From the NCBI RefSeq assembly GCF_965204195.1, contig NZ_OZ241975.1, positions 1,240,001 through 1,304,000 of the forward strand: a stretch of 64,000 bases of DNA, read 5' to 3'. A program made the translations under genes and the position numbers. The notes under the pieces are model-generated. The model ran no database searches, had not been told where the DNA came from, and worked only from the letters and a program-made list of their open reading frames with translations. The stretch is from Poriferisodalis sp965204195 (lineage in GTDB: Bacteria; Actinomycetota; Acidimicrobiia; Acidimicrobiales; Poriferisodalaceae). Below, piece after piece: positions 17,380 to 26,604 of the stretch (its first letter is position 1; every line of letters begins with the position of its first letter).

Positions 17380-17394
17380 TACGATCGCTGGTCG
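17380..17394 (+). promoter_or_regulatory. -10 box for a leaderless GTG
   Basis: TACGAT (17380-17385), 8 bases, then GTG at 17394. No Shine-Dalgarno precedes the start. Confidence 0.55.
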
Positions 17395-18749
17395 TGAACG
17401 CTCAGCGCCAGATCGTGCTGGTGGGATTCCTGCAGGCCCAGAACTGCACGACCATCCCCGCCGCCTGGCGGCATCCCGACGCCCGCCACGACGTCACCAG
17501 CTTCGACTACTACCGGCACATCGGCCAAGTGCTCGAAGCGGGTTGCTTCGATCTCGGCTTCTTTGATGACCGGCTGGCGATGCCCGACATGTTCGGCGGC
17601 GACCACCGGCACACGGTGGAGGCGGGTATTCGCTGCGTGAAGCTCGACCCGGTCACGGTGCTCACCGCAATGGGCATGGCCACCACGCGGCTCGGCTTGG
17701 GCGCCACTTACTCGACCACCTACTACGAGCCTTTTCACGTGGCCCGTGTGTTTGCGACCTTGGACCATCTCACCGGCGGGCGAGCGGCGTGGAATGTCGT
17801 CACCTCCGTCAACGACAACGAGGCCCGCAACATGGGCCTTGCTCAAGCGCCCGCGCACGACGAGCGATACGACCGGGCCGACGAGTTCATGGAGGTGGTG
17901 CACGGCCACTGGGACACGTGGGAGGCCGAGGCGATTGCCGCCGACCGGGCGGCGGGGCTGTATGCCCACGGCGATCGGGTGCACCGGCTCGATCACCAGG
18001 GGCAGTGGTTCTCGTCTCGTGGGCCGTTCACGGTGCCCCGCACACCGCAGGGACATCCGGTGGTCATCCAGGCCGGCCAGAGCGGCCGCGGCACCACGTT
18101 TGCCGCTCGCTGGGGCGAGCTGCTTTTTGTCAGCCAAGTGCGGCTCGACAGTGCCGTCGAGCACTACGCCGCGGTGAAGTCCCAGATCGCGGCGCTCGGC
18201 CGCGATCCCGATCAGGTCAAGATCACCAACCTCACGTTCCCCGTAGTGGGCCGCACCATGGCCGAAGCCGAGGACCGCCGTGCCGCCTACGACGAGCTGC
18301 CGACGCTGGTGGACGACCTCTCGCTGCTGTCGGAGGGGCTGAACTTCGATTTCGCCAGCCGTGAGCTGGACGAGCCGCTGTCCGACGACGACCTCGACGC
18401 CATGACCGGCATCCAGGGCATCCGCAACCAAGTGCTGCAGATCACCGGGCGCGCCAACCCCACCGTGCGGGACTTCGTACAGGTGTCAGGCCGGGGCCGG
18501 CTGGCGCACCCGACCGTGGGCGGCCCTGTCGAGTTGGCCGACTATTTCGAGGAATGGTTCACCGAGCGCGCGGTCGACGGATTCGTGATCGCGGGCACCC
18601 ACATGCCAGGAGCCTTCGAAGACTTCGTCGAGCTGGTCGTGCCCGAGCTGCAGCGCCGCGGCCTGTTCCGCACCGAGTACGCAGGCACAACGCTGCGTGA
18701 CCACCTCGGCCTGCCCGTTCCCAAGCCGGGAACCTGGCGCCTGGCCTAG
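17394..18749 (+). CDS. NtaA/SnaA/DszA-type flavin monooxygenase
   Basis: A 451-residue luciferase-like (LLM) TIM-barrel monooxygenase of the NtaA/SnaA/DszA branch, which uses reduced FMN from a separate reductase to oxidise sulfones, polyamino-carboxylates and similar compounds. Branch features include WRHPDA near the N-terminus, FDLGFFDDRLAMPDMFGG, GLGATYSTTYYEPFHVARVF, LDHLTGGRAAWNVVTS, and a C-terminal segment ending PKPGTWRLA. The length matches. No flavin reductase is next to it, and the substrate cannot be inferred. It is transcribed alone between the NUDIX gene and the convergent deacetylase. Confidence 0.88.
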   Translation: MNAQRQIVLVGFLQAQNCTTIPAAWRHPDARHDVTSFDYYRHIGQVLEAGCFDLGFFDDRLAMPDMFGGDHRHTVEAGIRCVKLDPVTVLTAMGMATTRLGLGATYSTTYYEPFHVARVFATLDHLTGGRAAWNVVTSVNDNEARNMGLAQAPAHDERYDRADEFMEVVHGHWDTWEAEAIAADRAAGLYAHGDRVHRLDHQGQWFSSRGPFTVPRTPQGHPVVIQAGQSGRGTTFAARWGELLFVSQVRLDSAVEHYAAVKSQIAALGRDPDQVKITNLTFPVVGRTMAEAEDRRAAYDELPTLVDDLSLLSEGLNFDFASRELDEPLSDDDLDAMTGIQGIRNQVLQITGRANPTVRDFVQVSGRGRLAHPTVGGPVELADYFEEWFTERAVDGFVIAGTHMPGAFEDFVELVVPELQRRGLFRTEYAGTTLRDHLGLPVPKPGTWRLA

Positions 18750-18819
18750 CCGTCGCTTGTCGCCGCAGCGACGATTGCGTGAGGGGTAGGGACGGGCGAA
18801 TCGCGGTTGATCAACCGTC

Positions 18820-20886
18820 TCAGCCCAACGCCAAGCGGGCGTGGGCGGCCAAGTCGCTTGCGGCGGCTGTGTGGAGACCTCGGAGAGCGGTCACCTGGGC
18901 GAGAGCCTTGTCGAGCGCCTGAGCGCGGAACGGCTGGCCCGACAGCCAGGGGCGCAGGGTCAGCATGAGCAGGCGGTTTCCGGCGGGGTGCTTGGTGCCG
19001 TCTTGGTGCATGCGGGCTGCAGCGCCGGTGATGATGTCGTGCCAGCCGTCGAGTGACACACGCCGGTGCCACAGGGCGAACTCGTCGTCGGCTTCGAGGA
19101 ACAGCGGCAGCGACACCATCGGCGCCGTGCCTTCGGGACGGTGCACACCGGCCAGCACCCCGTCCGTCGTCATGAGCACGGGCTGCTCGTCGTTGGGCCA
19201 GTCGAGCACGGTGTCGACGCCGGCCTCGGCCAGCAGCGCCGGGGTACGGAACGACTCGACTCCCTCAGCGGAGAACCACGTGGTGGGGCGGACGCCGGCC
19301 GCAGACTCGATGGCGTCGATACTGCGAGCAATGGCGTCCCGCTCTTCTTCTTCGGTGCTCTTGGAGGTGATGAGCCGGGTGGCTGCGACACCCCGCCCGG
19401 CGATCTCGCATCCGCGCTCGACCAGGTGCGAGACCAGCCATCCGTAGTGCTCCGCGGTGAGCGCGTCGACGGCGACGGTGGCGGCGATGCCATGCCGTTC
19501 CAGCAGTTCGAGCAGGCGGAAAATGCCGACCCGGTGGCCGTACTCGCGGATCGTGAGCTGGGGGTAATCGGGGGCGGGCAGGCGTGCCAGCCCGCCGCTG
19601 CGACGGCGCAGCGAGTAGGCGTCGGGGGGAGGTTCCCACTCGACGTGCTCGAGCACGACGACCGCGCCGACGGCGAGCGGGCTGCGGTCGGGCCACTCGA
19701 ATCGGGGCCGGCTCGGCAGTGGCCACCAGTCGTAGTAGGGATGGTCCATGCCGTGCTGGTGTTGGGCCGGGCCGAACTCGTAGCCCTGGGCCTGGTCCTC
19801 GGTAGCGGCGCTCCCGACTGCGTGGCTGGCCGAGCCGAGGTTGGCAGTAGCGGTGCCGGCCGAGCTTGCGGCCGTCACCGCAACCTTGGGTCGAGCGATC
19901 GGCGACTCAGGCTCGTGGGCGACGAAGTGGTCGTAGTGATGGTCGATGAAGTGCTGGGCGATCTGGCTGGCCGTGGTCTGCCACACGTCGTCGTGGCTCA
20001 TCAGGTAATCGAGCATCGCCGCCAGCCCATCGACTCGGTGCGGCATGCCCATCAGGTAGGGGTGCAGCGCCACGCACATCACCCGGCCGCCGGCGTCGTC
20101 GTCGGCTTCGCGTCGCAGGACATCGAGCTGCGCCTTCGCCATCGCCACGAATTCGCTCGTGTCGTGGTGCTGGGTGAACACAGGCACGTCGTTCAGCTCC
20201 ATCGAATAGGGCACCGACACCAGCCGCTGCCCGCTGCGGGTTGCGAGCGGCACGGGCTGGTCGTCGTGGAACCAGTCGGCGTGGTAGATCAACCCGGCCT
20301 CGGCCATCAGGTCGGGCGTCGCCGCAGTGTTGGACACCGCCGGGCCGAGCATGCCCCGCAGCTGCTGGCCGGTGTGGCTGCGCAGCGCCTCGATGCACTC
20401 GATGTGGAACGCCCGCTCGGCGGTCTCGTCAATCGAGGAGATGTAGCGGGTGTTGTAGATGCCGTGGGACATGATCTCCCAGCCGCGCTCGACCATCGCA
20501 GCGCCGACTTCGGGGTAGTGGTCGAACACGGCGAGATTGGTGGAGGCCGTGGCGACCACGCCGAAGCGGTCAAGCACCTCTGCCATGCGCCAGAAGCCCA
20601 CCCGGTTGCCATAGTCGCGGTAGCCATACCCCTGCACATCGGGATGCGGTGAGCGCGTCCAGGTGTTGCGCTGGGGATCACGCGGCGGCAGGAACTCGTA
20701 GTGCTCGACATTGGGGGCGATCCACAACGCCACCCGCGCATCGTTGGGCCACCGGATACGCGGCCGGTCGACGATCGGCAGGTACTGCACGCGATGGGGC
20801 GGCAAGCTGCGCGGCAGCGGTGCAATCAGGCCAGGTGCCGTGTCGGCTCGCCTGGCTGCGTCGTCCGGGTCGGCCACGTCGTGCAT
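18820..20886 (-). CDS. Tandem polysaccharide-deacetylase (PuuE-like) fusion
   Basis: This 688-residue protein is two NodB/PuuE-like deacetylase domains in series (about 40-325 and 385-680) joined by an alanine-rich linker (about 335-370). The N-terminal domain keeps YGNRVGFWRMAEVLDRFGV, SHG with His141 and LHP with His275. In the second domain the aligned positions read YGHRVGIFRLLELLERHGI, GRG (Arg498) and LRP (Arg645), so both metal-type histidines are gone. The second half is therefore likely a non-catalytic partner. PuuE relatives hydrolyse amide bonds of cyclic ureides such as allantoin; the usual single-domain length is about 300. There is no signal peptide, so it is cytosolic. Confidence 0.85.
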   Translation of the reverse strand: MHDVADPDDAARRADTAPGLIAPLPRSLPPHRVQYLPIVDRPRIRWPNDARVALWIAPNVEHYEFLPPRDPQRNTWTRSPHPDVQGYGYRDYGNRVGFWRMAEVLDRFGVVATASTNLAVFDHYPEVGAAMVERGWEIMSHGIYNTRYISSIDETAERAFHIECIEALRSHTGQQLRGMLGPAVSNTAATPDLMAEAGLIYHADWFHDDQPVPLATRSGQRLVSVPYSMELNDVPVFTQHHDTSEFVAMAKAQLDVLRREADDDAGGRVMCVALHPYLMGMPHRVDGLAAMLDYLMSHDDVWQTTASQIAQHFIDHHYDHFVAHEPESPIARPKVAVTAASSAGTATANLGSASHAVGSAATEDQAQGYEFGPAQHQHGMDHPYYDWWPLPSRPRFEWPDRSPLAVGAVVVLEHVEWEPPPDAYSLRRRSGGLARLPAPDYPQLTIREYGHRVGIFRLLELLERHGIAATVAVDALTAEHYGWLVSHLVERGCEIAGRGVAATRLITSKSTEEEERDAIARSIDAIESAAGVRPTTWFSAEGVESFRTPALLAEAGVDTVLDWPNDEQPVLMTTDGVLAGVHRPEGTAPMVSLPLFLEADDEFALWHRRVSLDGWHDIITGAAARMHQDGTKHPAGNRLLMLTLRPWLSGQPFRAQALDKALAQVTALRGLHTAAASDLAAHARLALG

Positions 20887-20898
20887 ACGCCGACGCTA
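20887..20898 (-). promoter_or_regulatory. -10 box for the leaderless deacetylase gene
   Basis: On the minus strand TAGCGT (20898-20893), 6 bases, then ATG at 20886. It faces away from the promoter of the membrane-protein genes 57 bases further on. Confidence 0.55.
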
Positions 20899-20955
20899 GA
20901 ACAGCCCGTCGCTCTCCGACGCTCCGCTTATCTCGCGCACAAAGTGCTGAGCACA

Positions 20956-20968
20956 TAGCATGACCGCA
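20956..20968 (+). promoter_or_regulatory. -10 box for the first membrane paralogue (leaderless ATG)
   Basis: TAGCAT (20956-20961), 6 bases, ATG at 20968. No ribosome site precedes it. Confidence 0.55.
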
Positions 20969-21912
20969 TGGTTGAAGACAACCAGCGGCCTCGCCCGGCA
21001 CTCCCACCGGGTGCCGAACGGCCTCAATGGCATCATCGTCCGCTCGCGCCCGGCGAACTCCGCCGCATCCCTCATCTGCTGCGCGACACGTTTGCGCTCA
21101 TCGGCAGACGCTGGCGCCCGATGGGGGAATATGCGCTCATCGGCGCGGCCGGCTATCTCGTTGCGTTCGTGATGCTGTTCCTCGGCCTGAATGCGCTGTT
21201 CGGTGGGCAGTTCTTCACCATGATCGATGAGCTGTCCGATCCGCTCGGTGACAGCCAGCCGAACTATGGAACTTGGCTTGAGTCGTTCGATGTCACCCCG
21301 ACTGCTACAGCGATAGTGCTCCTCGTGGCCTTCGGCCTCGCCAGCCTCATCGGCTACTTCGTGCAGGACATCGCTGCCACTCACACGGCCCTAGATGATG
21401 TCGAAGGCCGCGAGATCAGCGCGAGCCGAGCGCTGGCAGTGGCATTCCGGCGACTGCCGAAGGTGTTCGCCATGGTGATGGTGCTCGGCACGGTCGCCTG
21501 TGCCGGGTGTTTTCTGCTGTATTGGGTGCACTCGGCATTCGCCATCCTGTGGGCGTTGACCCTTCTGCCCCTGCTGGTCGTGTTCGGGCCGCTGCTGCCC
21601 GTGTACTTCGTGATGGCCTATCTGACGCCCGGTATGCCGTCGCCGCGCCGGTGGATGCGCCTGATGCGCGGTCGCAAGGCAGCGATATGGGGCAGGGTCG
21701 TGCTCATCATCGTGGCGATCCAGGTCATCAGCATCGCGATCTCGGCGTCGCTGGGACCGATGCCGTTGCCAGACCTGTATGGAGATCTGGTCATCAACTT
21801 GGTCGTCACTCCGCTCACCTTCGTCTTCACAGCGGTCGCATACCTGCTCATTTACGCCGATCTGGTCACTGCGGAGAAATCGGCGCCGACAGAGGTCGTA
21901 TCGCCGAGCTGA
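20968..21912 (+). CDS. Multipass membrane protein, first of three paralogues
   Basis: A 314-residue protein with a hydrophilic, proline-rich N-terminus of about 50 residues and six hydrophobic segments. Three landmarks recur in the two downstream genes: an opening ELRRIPHLLRDTFALIGRRW, a central LDDVEGREISASRALAVAFR followed by RLPKV, and YFVMAYLTPGMPSPRRWMRL followed by RGRKAAIWGR. It ends with YLLIYADLV. The overall pattern resembles membrane proteins annotated only as hypothetical or 'glycerophosphoryl diester phosphodiesterase membrane domain'; I see no catalytic motif. Its cytoplasmic RGRKAAIWGR loop is basic and amphipathic. Function unknown. Confidence 0.75.
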   Translation: MVEDNQRPRPALPPGAERPQWHHRPLAPGELRRIPHLLRDTFALIGRRWRPMGEYALIGAAGYLVAFVMLFLGLNALFGGQFFTMIDELSDPLGDSQPNYGTWLESFDVTPTATAIVLLVAFGLASLIGYFVQDIAATHTALDDVEGREISASRALAVAFRRLPKVFAMVMVLGTVACAGCFLLYWVHSAFAILWALTLLPLLVVFGPLLPVYFVMAYLTPGMPSPRRWMRLMRGRKAAIWGRVVLIIVAIQVISIAISASLGPMPLPDLYGDLVINLVVTPLTFVFTAVAYLLIYADLVTAEKSAPTEVVSPS

Positions 21913-21966
21913 CGTCGGCGTGTCATTTCCGATACGGCGCCGCCGGATCCCGGCCGATCTCCTCGC

Positions 21967-21979
21967 TAGCTTCGCCTCG
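21967..21979 (+). promoter_or_regulatory. -10 box for the second membrane paralogue (leaderless GTG)
   Basis: TAGCTT (21967-21972), 6 bases, GTG at 21979. Confidence 0.5.
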
Positions 21980-22983
21980 TGCCTGTCGGGCGACCACGTC
22001 ATCTCGAGACACCGGAGATCATCCGCCAGATTCCTCGGGCGACGCACCTCGACACGGTCGAAGCGCCTGAAGCACCGCCTGCAGATCCGCCTGAGCCGTT
22101 CTTCTGGGCGGAGCCCTCCGAACCCGACCCGGGCAGGCTGCGGCCCATATCGGCCCTCATCGGTGACACCTTCAGTTTCGCCGTTCGGAACTTGCGCAGC
22201 GTCCTGGTCGTGGCTCTTCCCGCGGTAGTCGCCTTGGCGATCTTGTGGCCCGCGTACCGATGGGCTTATCGGCCGATCTTCGACGAGGCTGTTGATGGCG
22301 ATATCGGGTTGCGTCTTGCGTTGGTGGGCCTGGTGGGCGGGGCGGTTGGCGTCATTGGCTCGTACCTGTTCACCACGGCTTTGGCGAATCTCGTCGTGCA
22401 GTCCGACTCCGACGGCACGGTCGCGCCGGGTGCGGCTCTGCGACTGGCGGCGCGTCGACTTCCCAGGTTGATCACCGCGAATCTCATATACGGCCTTCTC
22501 GTATTTGCAGTATTCGCCGCACCGCTGTTCTTCCTGCAGTTGTACTTGCTCGATCGCGAGCTGACTTACCTGATGTCGTGGTGCTACTTGGTTGCGGGTG
22601 TCGTTGCGTACGCGGCGCCGCAGATCAACGTCTACTTCACTGCGATCAAGATCGAAGAACGACGGCCCAGGTTCCGTCGGGCCCGCCGACTCGTTCGAGG
22701 ACAGCGTGCTGCTGTCTTGGGTCGGGTGCTGCTCTGGCAGATCGTCCGCGTTGCGAGCACTGCGGCGTGGGCGATCGTTGCCGTTCAGTTCGGAAGTGTC
22801 GGCTGGTTCTGCCTCAGTGTCGCCACGGTGGTCGTAGTCGACACCGTCCTGACGACCGCCTTCACTCTCCTCTATGCCGATTTGGCAGGAATCTCCGCCG
22901 GCAAGGCCGTCATGGAAACGGACGTCACACGGACCGAGGCAATGGGCGCCGGCAACAACGTCCCCATATCACAGTCGGCCTAG
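21979..22983 (+). CDS. Multipass membrane protein, second of three paralogues
   Basis: A 334-residue membrane protein, the most diverged of the triad. A long acidic, proline-rich N-terminus (about 1-50, APEAPPADPPEPFF) precedes RLRPISALIGDTFSFAVRNL, the counterpart of the first gene's opening helix. Later stretches align as APGAALRLAARRLPRLITAN and RRARRLVRGQRAAVLGRVLL, and LLYADLAG matches the terminal YADL. The DDVEGR signature is replaced by SDSDGTVAP. About six helices are predicted. It has its own promoter although only 66 bases separate it from the first gene. Function unknown. Confidence 0.72.
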   Translation: MPVGRPRHLETPEIIRQIPRATHLDTVEAPEAPPADPPEPFFWAEPSEPDPGRLRPISALIGDTFSFAVRNLRSVLVVALPAVVALAILWPAYRWAYRPIFDEAVDGDIGLRLALVGLVGGAVGVIGSYLFTTALANLVVQSDSDGTVAPGAALRLAARRLPRLITANLIYGLLVFAVFAAPLFFLQLYLLDRELTYLMSWCYLVAGVVAYAAPQINVYFTAIKIEERRPRFRRARRLVRGQRAAVLGRVLLWQIVRVASTAAWAIVAVQFGSVGWFCLSVATVVVVDTVLTTAFTLLYADLAGISAGKAVMETDVTRTEAMGAGNNVPISQSA

Positions 22984-22993
22984 CATCTCGCCG
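22981..22993 (+). promoter_or_regulatory. -10 box overlapping the preceding stop codon
   Basis: TAGCAT (22981-22986), 6 bases, GTG at 22993. The TAG is also the stop codon of the second paralogue, so a start signal for gene three is built into the end of gene two. Confidence 0.5.
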
Positions 22994-23910
22994 TGGCTGA
23001 CGACGACTTGCGACACCGGCCCATTCGGGACCTGATCGGGGGCACGTTCGGCGTCGTGGGCCGGCGCTTTCGCGAGGTCGCTGTCATCGCCATCGTCGCC
23101 GCCGCCGTCGCGGTCGTCTCGGTTGCTGCAGTCGTCTCGGCTCTCGACATCGTCGGCGACGAGGTCTTCGAGAATCCCAGGTTTGAAGAATTCATGGACC
23201 TGACAGCACAGGAAGACGTCGCGAGCGAAGAGATCGAGGCGTCGCTCGAAGCGTGGCTCGACTCCATCGAGGGAAATCGCTTGGTCAATGCGGCGCTGCT
23301 GTTCGCAGTGAGTCTGCTGGTCTCGCTGCTGGGCTGGGCGACGACCATCGCCTTTTCGCTGGTCGCGCTCGATGATGTCGAGGGCCGCAACACCGCCATA
23401 GGACGCTCGCTCGGGACCGGGCTTGCGCGCGTACCGAAGGCCGTCCTGCTGGCGATCATCTACTTCGCAGTGTTTGTGGTGCTGCTCATCGCGCTCGGCA
23501 TCGCCATGTTCGTGTTGTCCCTCATGCACCCGTATCTGGGTATCGCCGCTTTCTTCTTGGGGATCGTGGGCACCGTCGTGTACTTCGCGCCGCTGGTCCA
23601 GATGCATTACGTCATGGCGTATCTGGAGCCGGGTTTCCCGTCTTGGAGGAAATGGTGGCGACTGATCGCCGGGAACAAGGCGGCTACGTGGGGCCGGTCG
23701 GCGCTGATTGTCTCGGCGAACATCGCGGTGGGGTTGATTCTGTGGTTTGGCTTGCTCGCGCTGCCGAGTCCCTACGGAGATTTCATCTCCAATGCGATTG
23801 CGGGACCCATCCTCGGTGCGCTGTCGGCGATTGCCTATGCGTTGATGTACGCGGACCTGTCGGGCCGGTCCCGGCCGGGCACCGGGGAGATGCCGGAACT
23901 GGGCGACTGA
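22993..23910 (+). CDS. Multipass membrane protein, third of three paralogues
   Basis: A 305-residue membrane protein clearly related to the first of the triad: IRDLIGGTFGVVGRRF, ALDDVEGRNTAIGRSLGTGL followed by ARVPKA, HYVMAYLEPGFPSWRKWWRL followed by AGNKAATWGR, and ALMYADLSG. It differs by a charged loop of about 55 residues between the first two helices (about residues 55-100, many Glu/Asp), probably exposed outside or inside as a soluble excursion. About six helices. The conserved acidic DDVEGR and basic NKAATWGR loops probably lie on the same side of the membrane. Function unknown. Confidence 0.73.
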   Translation: MADDDLRHRPIRDLIGGTFGVVGRRFREVAVIAIVAAAVAVVSVAAVVSALDIVGDEVFENPRFEEFMDLTAQEDVASEEIEASLEAWLDSIEGNRLVNAALLFAVSLLVSLLGWATTIAFSLVALDDVEGRNTAIGRSLGTGLARVPKAVLLAIIYFAVFVVLLIALGIAMFVLSLMHPYLGIAAFFLGIVGTVVYFAPLVQMHYVMAYLEPGFPSWRKWWRLIAGNKAATWGRSALIVSANIAVGLILWFGLLALPSPYGDFISNAIAGPILGALSAIAYALMYADLSGRSRPGTGEMPELGD

Positions 23911-23994
23911 GCGGCGCGGTTGCGCGGGCCTGAGCCGCTCGTGGGGAGTGCGTCGCACACCGCGTCCGCACCTCGGCAAGTCACCGTCGGTCTG

Positions 23995-24011
23995 CGTGCT
24001 GAAATGTGCTC
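23995..24011 (+). promoter_or_regulatory. Conserved start-site element of the first CoA-transferase
   Basis: CGTGCTGAAATGTGC (23995-24009) precedes ATG 24012 and is repeated identically before the second CoA-transferase. TGAAAT (24000-24005) ends 6 bases before the ATG and may be a variant -10 box for a leaderless start. Confidence 0.45.
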
Positions 24012-26549
24012 ATGAGTGGGGAAACGAATTCTGATGCCCGGGGCGTCCTGGCCGACTACCGCGTCATTGACCTGACCGACGAGCGCGGCCACCTGGCCGG
24101 GGCGATCTGGGCCCAGATGGGCGCTGATGTGATCGCGATCGAGCCTCCCGAAGGCTCGTCGGCACGAAGGTTGGCCCCCTTCGCAGGCGATGTCGACGGA
24201 CCGGAGCGCTCGCTGCACCACTGGTCCTACAACCGCGGCAAGCGCAGCGTGGTGCTTGACCTGGGCACGGCCGAAGGCGTCGCGCAGGCCAAGGCGCTCA
24301 TCGCTGGGGCCGATGTCGTGTTCGAGTGCTTCGAGCCGGGCGGGGCCGAAGCGCTGGGGCTCGGCCGTGATGTCCTGGCCGAGCTCAACCCTGCGCTTAT
24401 CCACGTCTCGATCACGCCGTTCGGCAGCGACGGGCCGAAGGCCAACTGGGTGGCGTCGGATCTGGTTCTGCAGGCCTCTGCGGTGAACATGGCCGTCACC
24501 GGCGACAAGGACCGTGCGCCGCTGCGCGCTGGCGGCACGCTGCCCCAAGCCATGCACAACGCCGCCTCCGAGGGGGCCGGCGCTGCGCTCATCGCATTGT
24601 GGGAACGCCAGACCCGCTCGGGGCTCGGCCAGCACATCGACATGTCCGCCCAGCAGTCGATGAGCCAGGCATCCATGTCGTCGACGCTCAACACGTCGCT
24701 GAACGCCACCGTGACCCAGCGCATCGCGGGCGGTGCCAGCCTGCAGGGCATCGACATCCAGCTCATGTGGGCCTGTGCCGACGGGCACGCCTCGGTGACG
24801 TTCCTGTTCGGGCCGGGCTTCCGTGCGTTCACACAGAACCTCATGGACTGGGTGCACGACGAGGGCTTCTGCGATGAGGCAACGAGAGACAAGAACTGGA
24901 CCGAGTACGCCATGATGCTGCTCGACGGCCGCGAGCCGGTCTCCGAGTACGAGCGGCTCAAGCAGATCCTGACCGAGTTCTTCGCCACCAAGACCAAGTC
25001 TGAGTTGCTCGATGCGGCGATGAGTCGCCGGCTGCTCATCACCCCGGTGTCGACGACCGGCGAGGTGGTCGACGCCGAGCAGCTGGCGGTCCGCGAGTAC
25101 TGGGAGGACGTTGATCACAGCGATGTTGTGTCCGATGCCGGCGCAGGCTCGTTCGATCCCGCTGCGGTGCGCTATCCCGGCCCGTTTGCGAAGTTCACCG
25201 AAACCCCACTGGTCAACCTGCGGCGCCCGCCCACGCTGGGTGAGCACACCGGCGAGGTGCTGGCCGAGCTGGATGCGTCGGAGCGTCTGCCTGCGGTGCC
25301 GGCGTCGATTGCGCCGGTGGCGCACACGTCGCCGCCGCTCGAGGGCGTGAAGGTGCTCGATTTCATGTGGGCGATGGCCGGGCCGGCGGCGTCGCGGGTG
25401 CTCGCCGACTACGGCGCCGAGATCATCCGGGTCGAGTCGGCCAACAAGCTCGACGCCGTGCGCTCCATCCAGCCGTTCCACGACGACGTCGGCGACCCGG
25501 ACGGCTCGGGTTTGTTCAGCAACTTGAACGCTGGCAAGCGTGGTCTCGCGCTCGACATGTCCAAGCCCGAAGCGCTGGATGTCATCTGGGACCTCATCGA
25601 CTGGGCCGATGTGATCCTGGAGTCGTTCTCCCCCAAGGCCATGACCGGATGGGGTATGGGCTGGTCCCAAGTGCAGCAGCGCCGACCGGACGTGGTGATG
25701 GCGTCGAGCTGCCTGATGGGCCAGACCGGGCCGCTGGCGATGCTGGCGGGCTTCGGCACGATGGCTGCGGCGATCTCCGGGTTCTTCTACCCGGTGGGAT
25801 GGCCTGACCGGGCACCCTGCGGCCCGTTCACTGCCTACACCGACTACACTTCGCCCCGCTGGCTGGTGGCCGCGGTGATGGGGGCGCTGGAGCACAAGCG
25901 CCAGACCGGCCGTGGCCAGTACGTGGACCTGTCCCAGTCCGAGGCTGCGTTGCACCTAATGGCACCGGCCCTGCTGGAGCGGACCACCAACGGCCGCATC
26001 TGGGAATCGGCGGCCAACCGGGACATGGTGTTCGCGCCCCAGGGCGCATACCAGACCGCTGCGGGCAGCTCGGCCGGCGAGGACCACGACGACAACTGGA
26101 TCGCGATCACCTGCCTCGACGACGGCCAGTGGGCCGCGCTGGCCGGCGCCATGGGCCGCGACGACCTCGCGTCGCTGAGCGCCGCCGAACGCCACGCACG
26201 GCACGACGAGCTGGACGGCGTCATCTCGGCGTGGACCCGGGGCCGCGATGGCAACGAGCTGATGGCCGAGCTGCAGGCTGCGGGCGTGGCCGCCCACATC
26301 GTGCAGAACTCGCCGGAGTTCACGGTGGATCCGCAGCTGCTGCACCGCAACGCGCTGGTCGAGGTGCCGCACGGCAAGCAAGGCACCACGACGGTCGAGA
26401 ACACGCGCTTCGTGATGTCGCGCACTCCAGCTCAGGTGGATCGCGGCGGACCGACGCTCGGCGAGCACACCTTCGAGGTGCTCACCGAGACGCTCGCCTA
26501 CGACGGCGACCGCATCGCAGAACTGGCGGTGGCAGAACTGCTCGAGTAG
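24012..26549 (+). CDS. Doubly fused CaiB/BaiF (class III) CoA-transferase, copy 1
   Basis: This 845-residue protein holds two family III CoA-transferase domains in one chain (about 15-430 and 440-845). Such enzymes swap CoA between acyl-CoA and a carboxylic acid. Both halves carry the GADVI-type nucleotide-binding start and the G-rich central motif. At the position of the catalytic Asp of formyl-CoA transferase, the first half reads GQHIDMSAQQSM (Gln) and the second GQYVDLSQSEAA (Glu, common in this branch). The N-terminal half may thus be structural, mimicking the interlocked dimer of single-domain relatives. It is followed by a close paralogue. Substrate unknown. Confidence 0.9.
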   Translation: MSGETNSDARGVLADYRVIDLTDERGHLAGAIWAQMGADVIAIEPPEGSSARRLAPFAGDVDGPERSLHHWSYNRGKRSVVLDLGTAEGVAQAKALIAGADVVFECFEPGGAEALGLGRDVLAELNPALIHVSITPFGSDGPKANWVASDLVLQASAVNMAVTGDKDRAPLRAGGTLPQAMHNAASEGAGAALIALWERQTRSGLGQHIDMSAQQSMSQASMSSTLNTSLNATVTQRIAGGASLQGIDIQLMWACADGHASVTFLFGPGFRAFTQNLMDWVHDEGFCDEATRDKNWTEYAMMLLDGREPVSEYERLKQILTEFFATKTKSELLDAAMSRRLLITPVSTTGEVVDAEQLAVREYWEDVDHSDVVSDAGAGSFDPAAVRYPGPFAKFTETPLVNLRRPPTLGEHTGEVLAELDASERLPAVPASIAPVAHTSPPLEGVKVLDFMWAMAGPAASRVLADYGAEIIRVESANKLDAVRSIQPFHDDVGDPDGSGLFSNLNAGKRGLALDMSKPEALDVIWDLIDWADVILESFSPKAMTGWGMGWSQVQQRRPDVVMASSCLMGQTGPLAMLAGFGTMAAAISGFFYPVGWPDRAPCGPFTAYTDYTSPRWLVAAVMGALEHKRQTGRGQYVDLSQSEAALHLMAPALLERTTNGRIWESAANRDMVFAPQGAYQTAAGSSAGEDHDDNWIAITCLDDGQWAALAGAMGRDDLASLSAAERHARHDELDGVISAWTRGRDGNELMAELQAAGVAAHIVQNSPEFTVDPQLLHRNALVEVPHGKQGTTTVENTRFVMSRTPAQVDRGGPTLGEHTFEVLTETLAYDGDRIAELAVAELLE

Positions 26550-26604
26550 CGCCGGGGTCGCTGCGAGAAGGCCCGGCGCCGAAGCCCGAACAGCGCTGCG
26601 CGTC

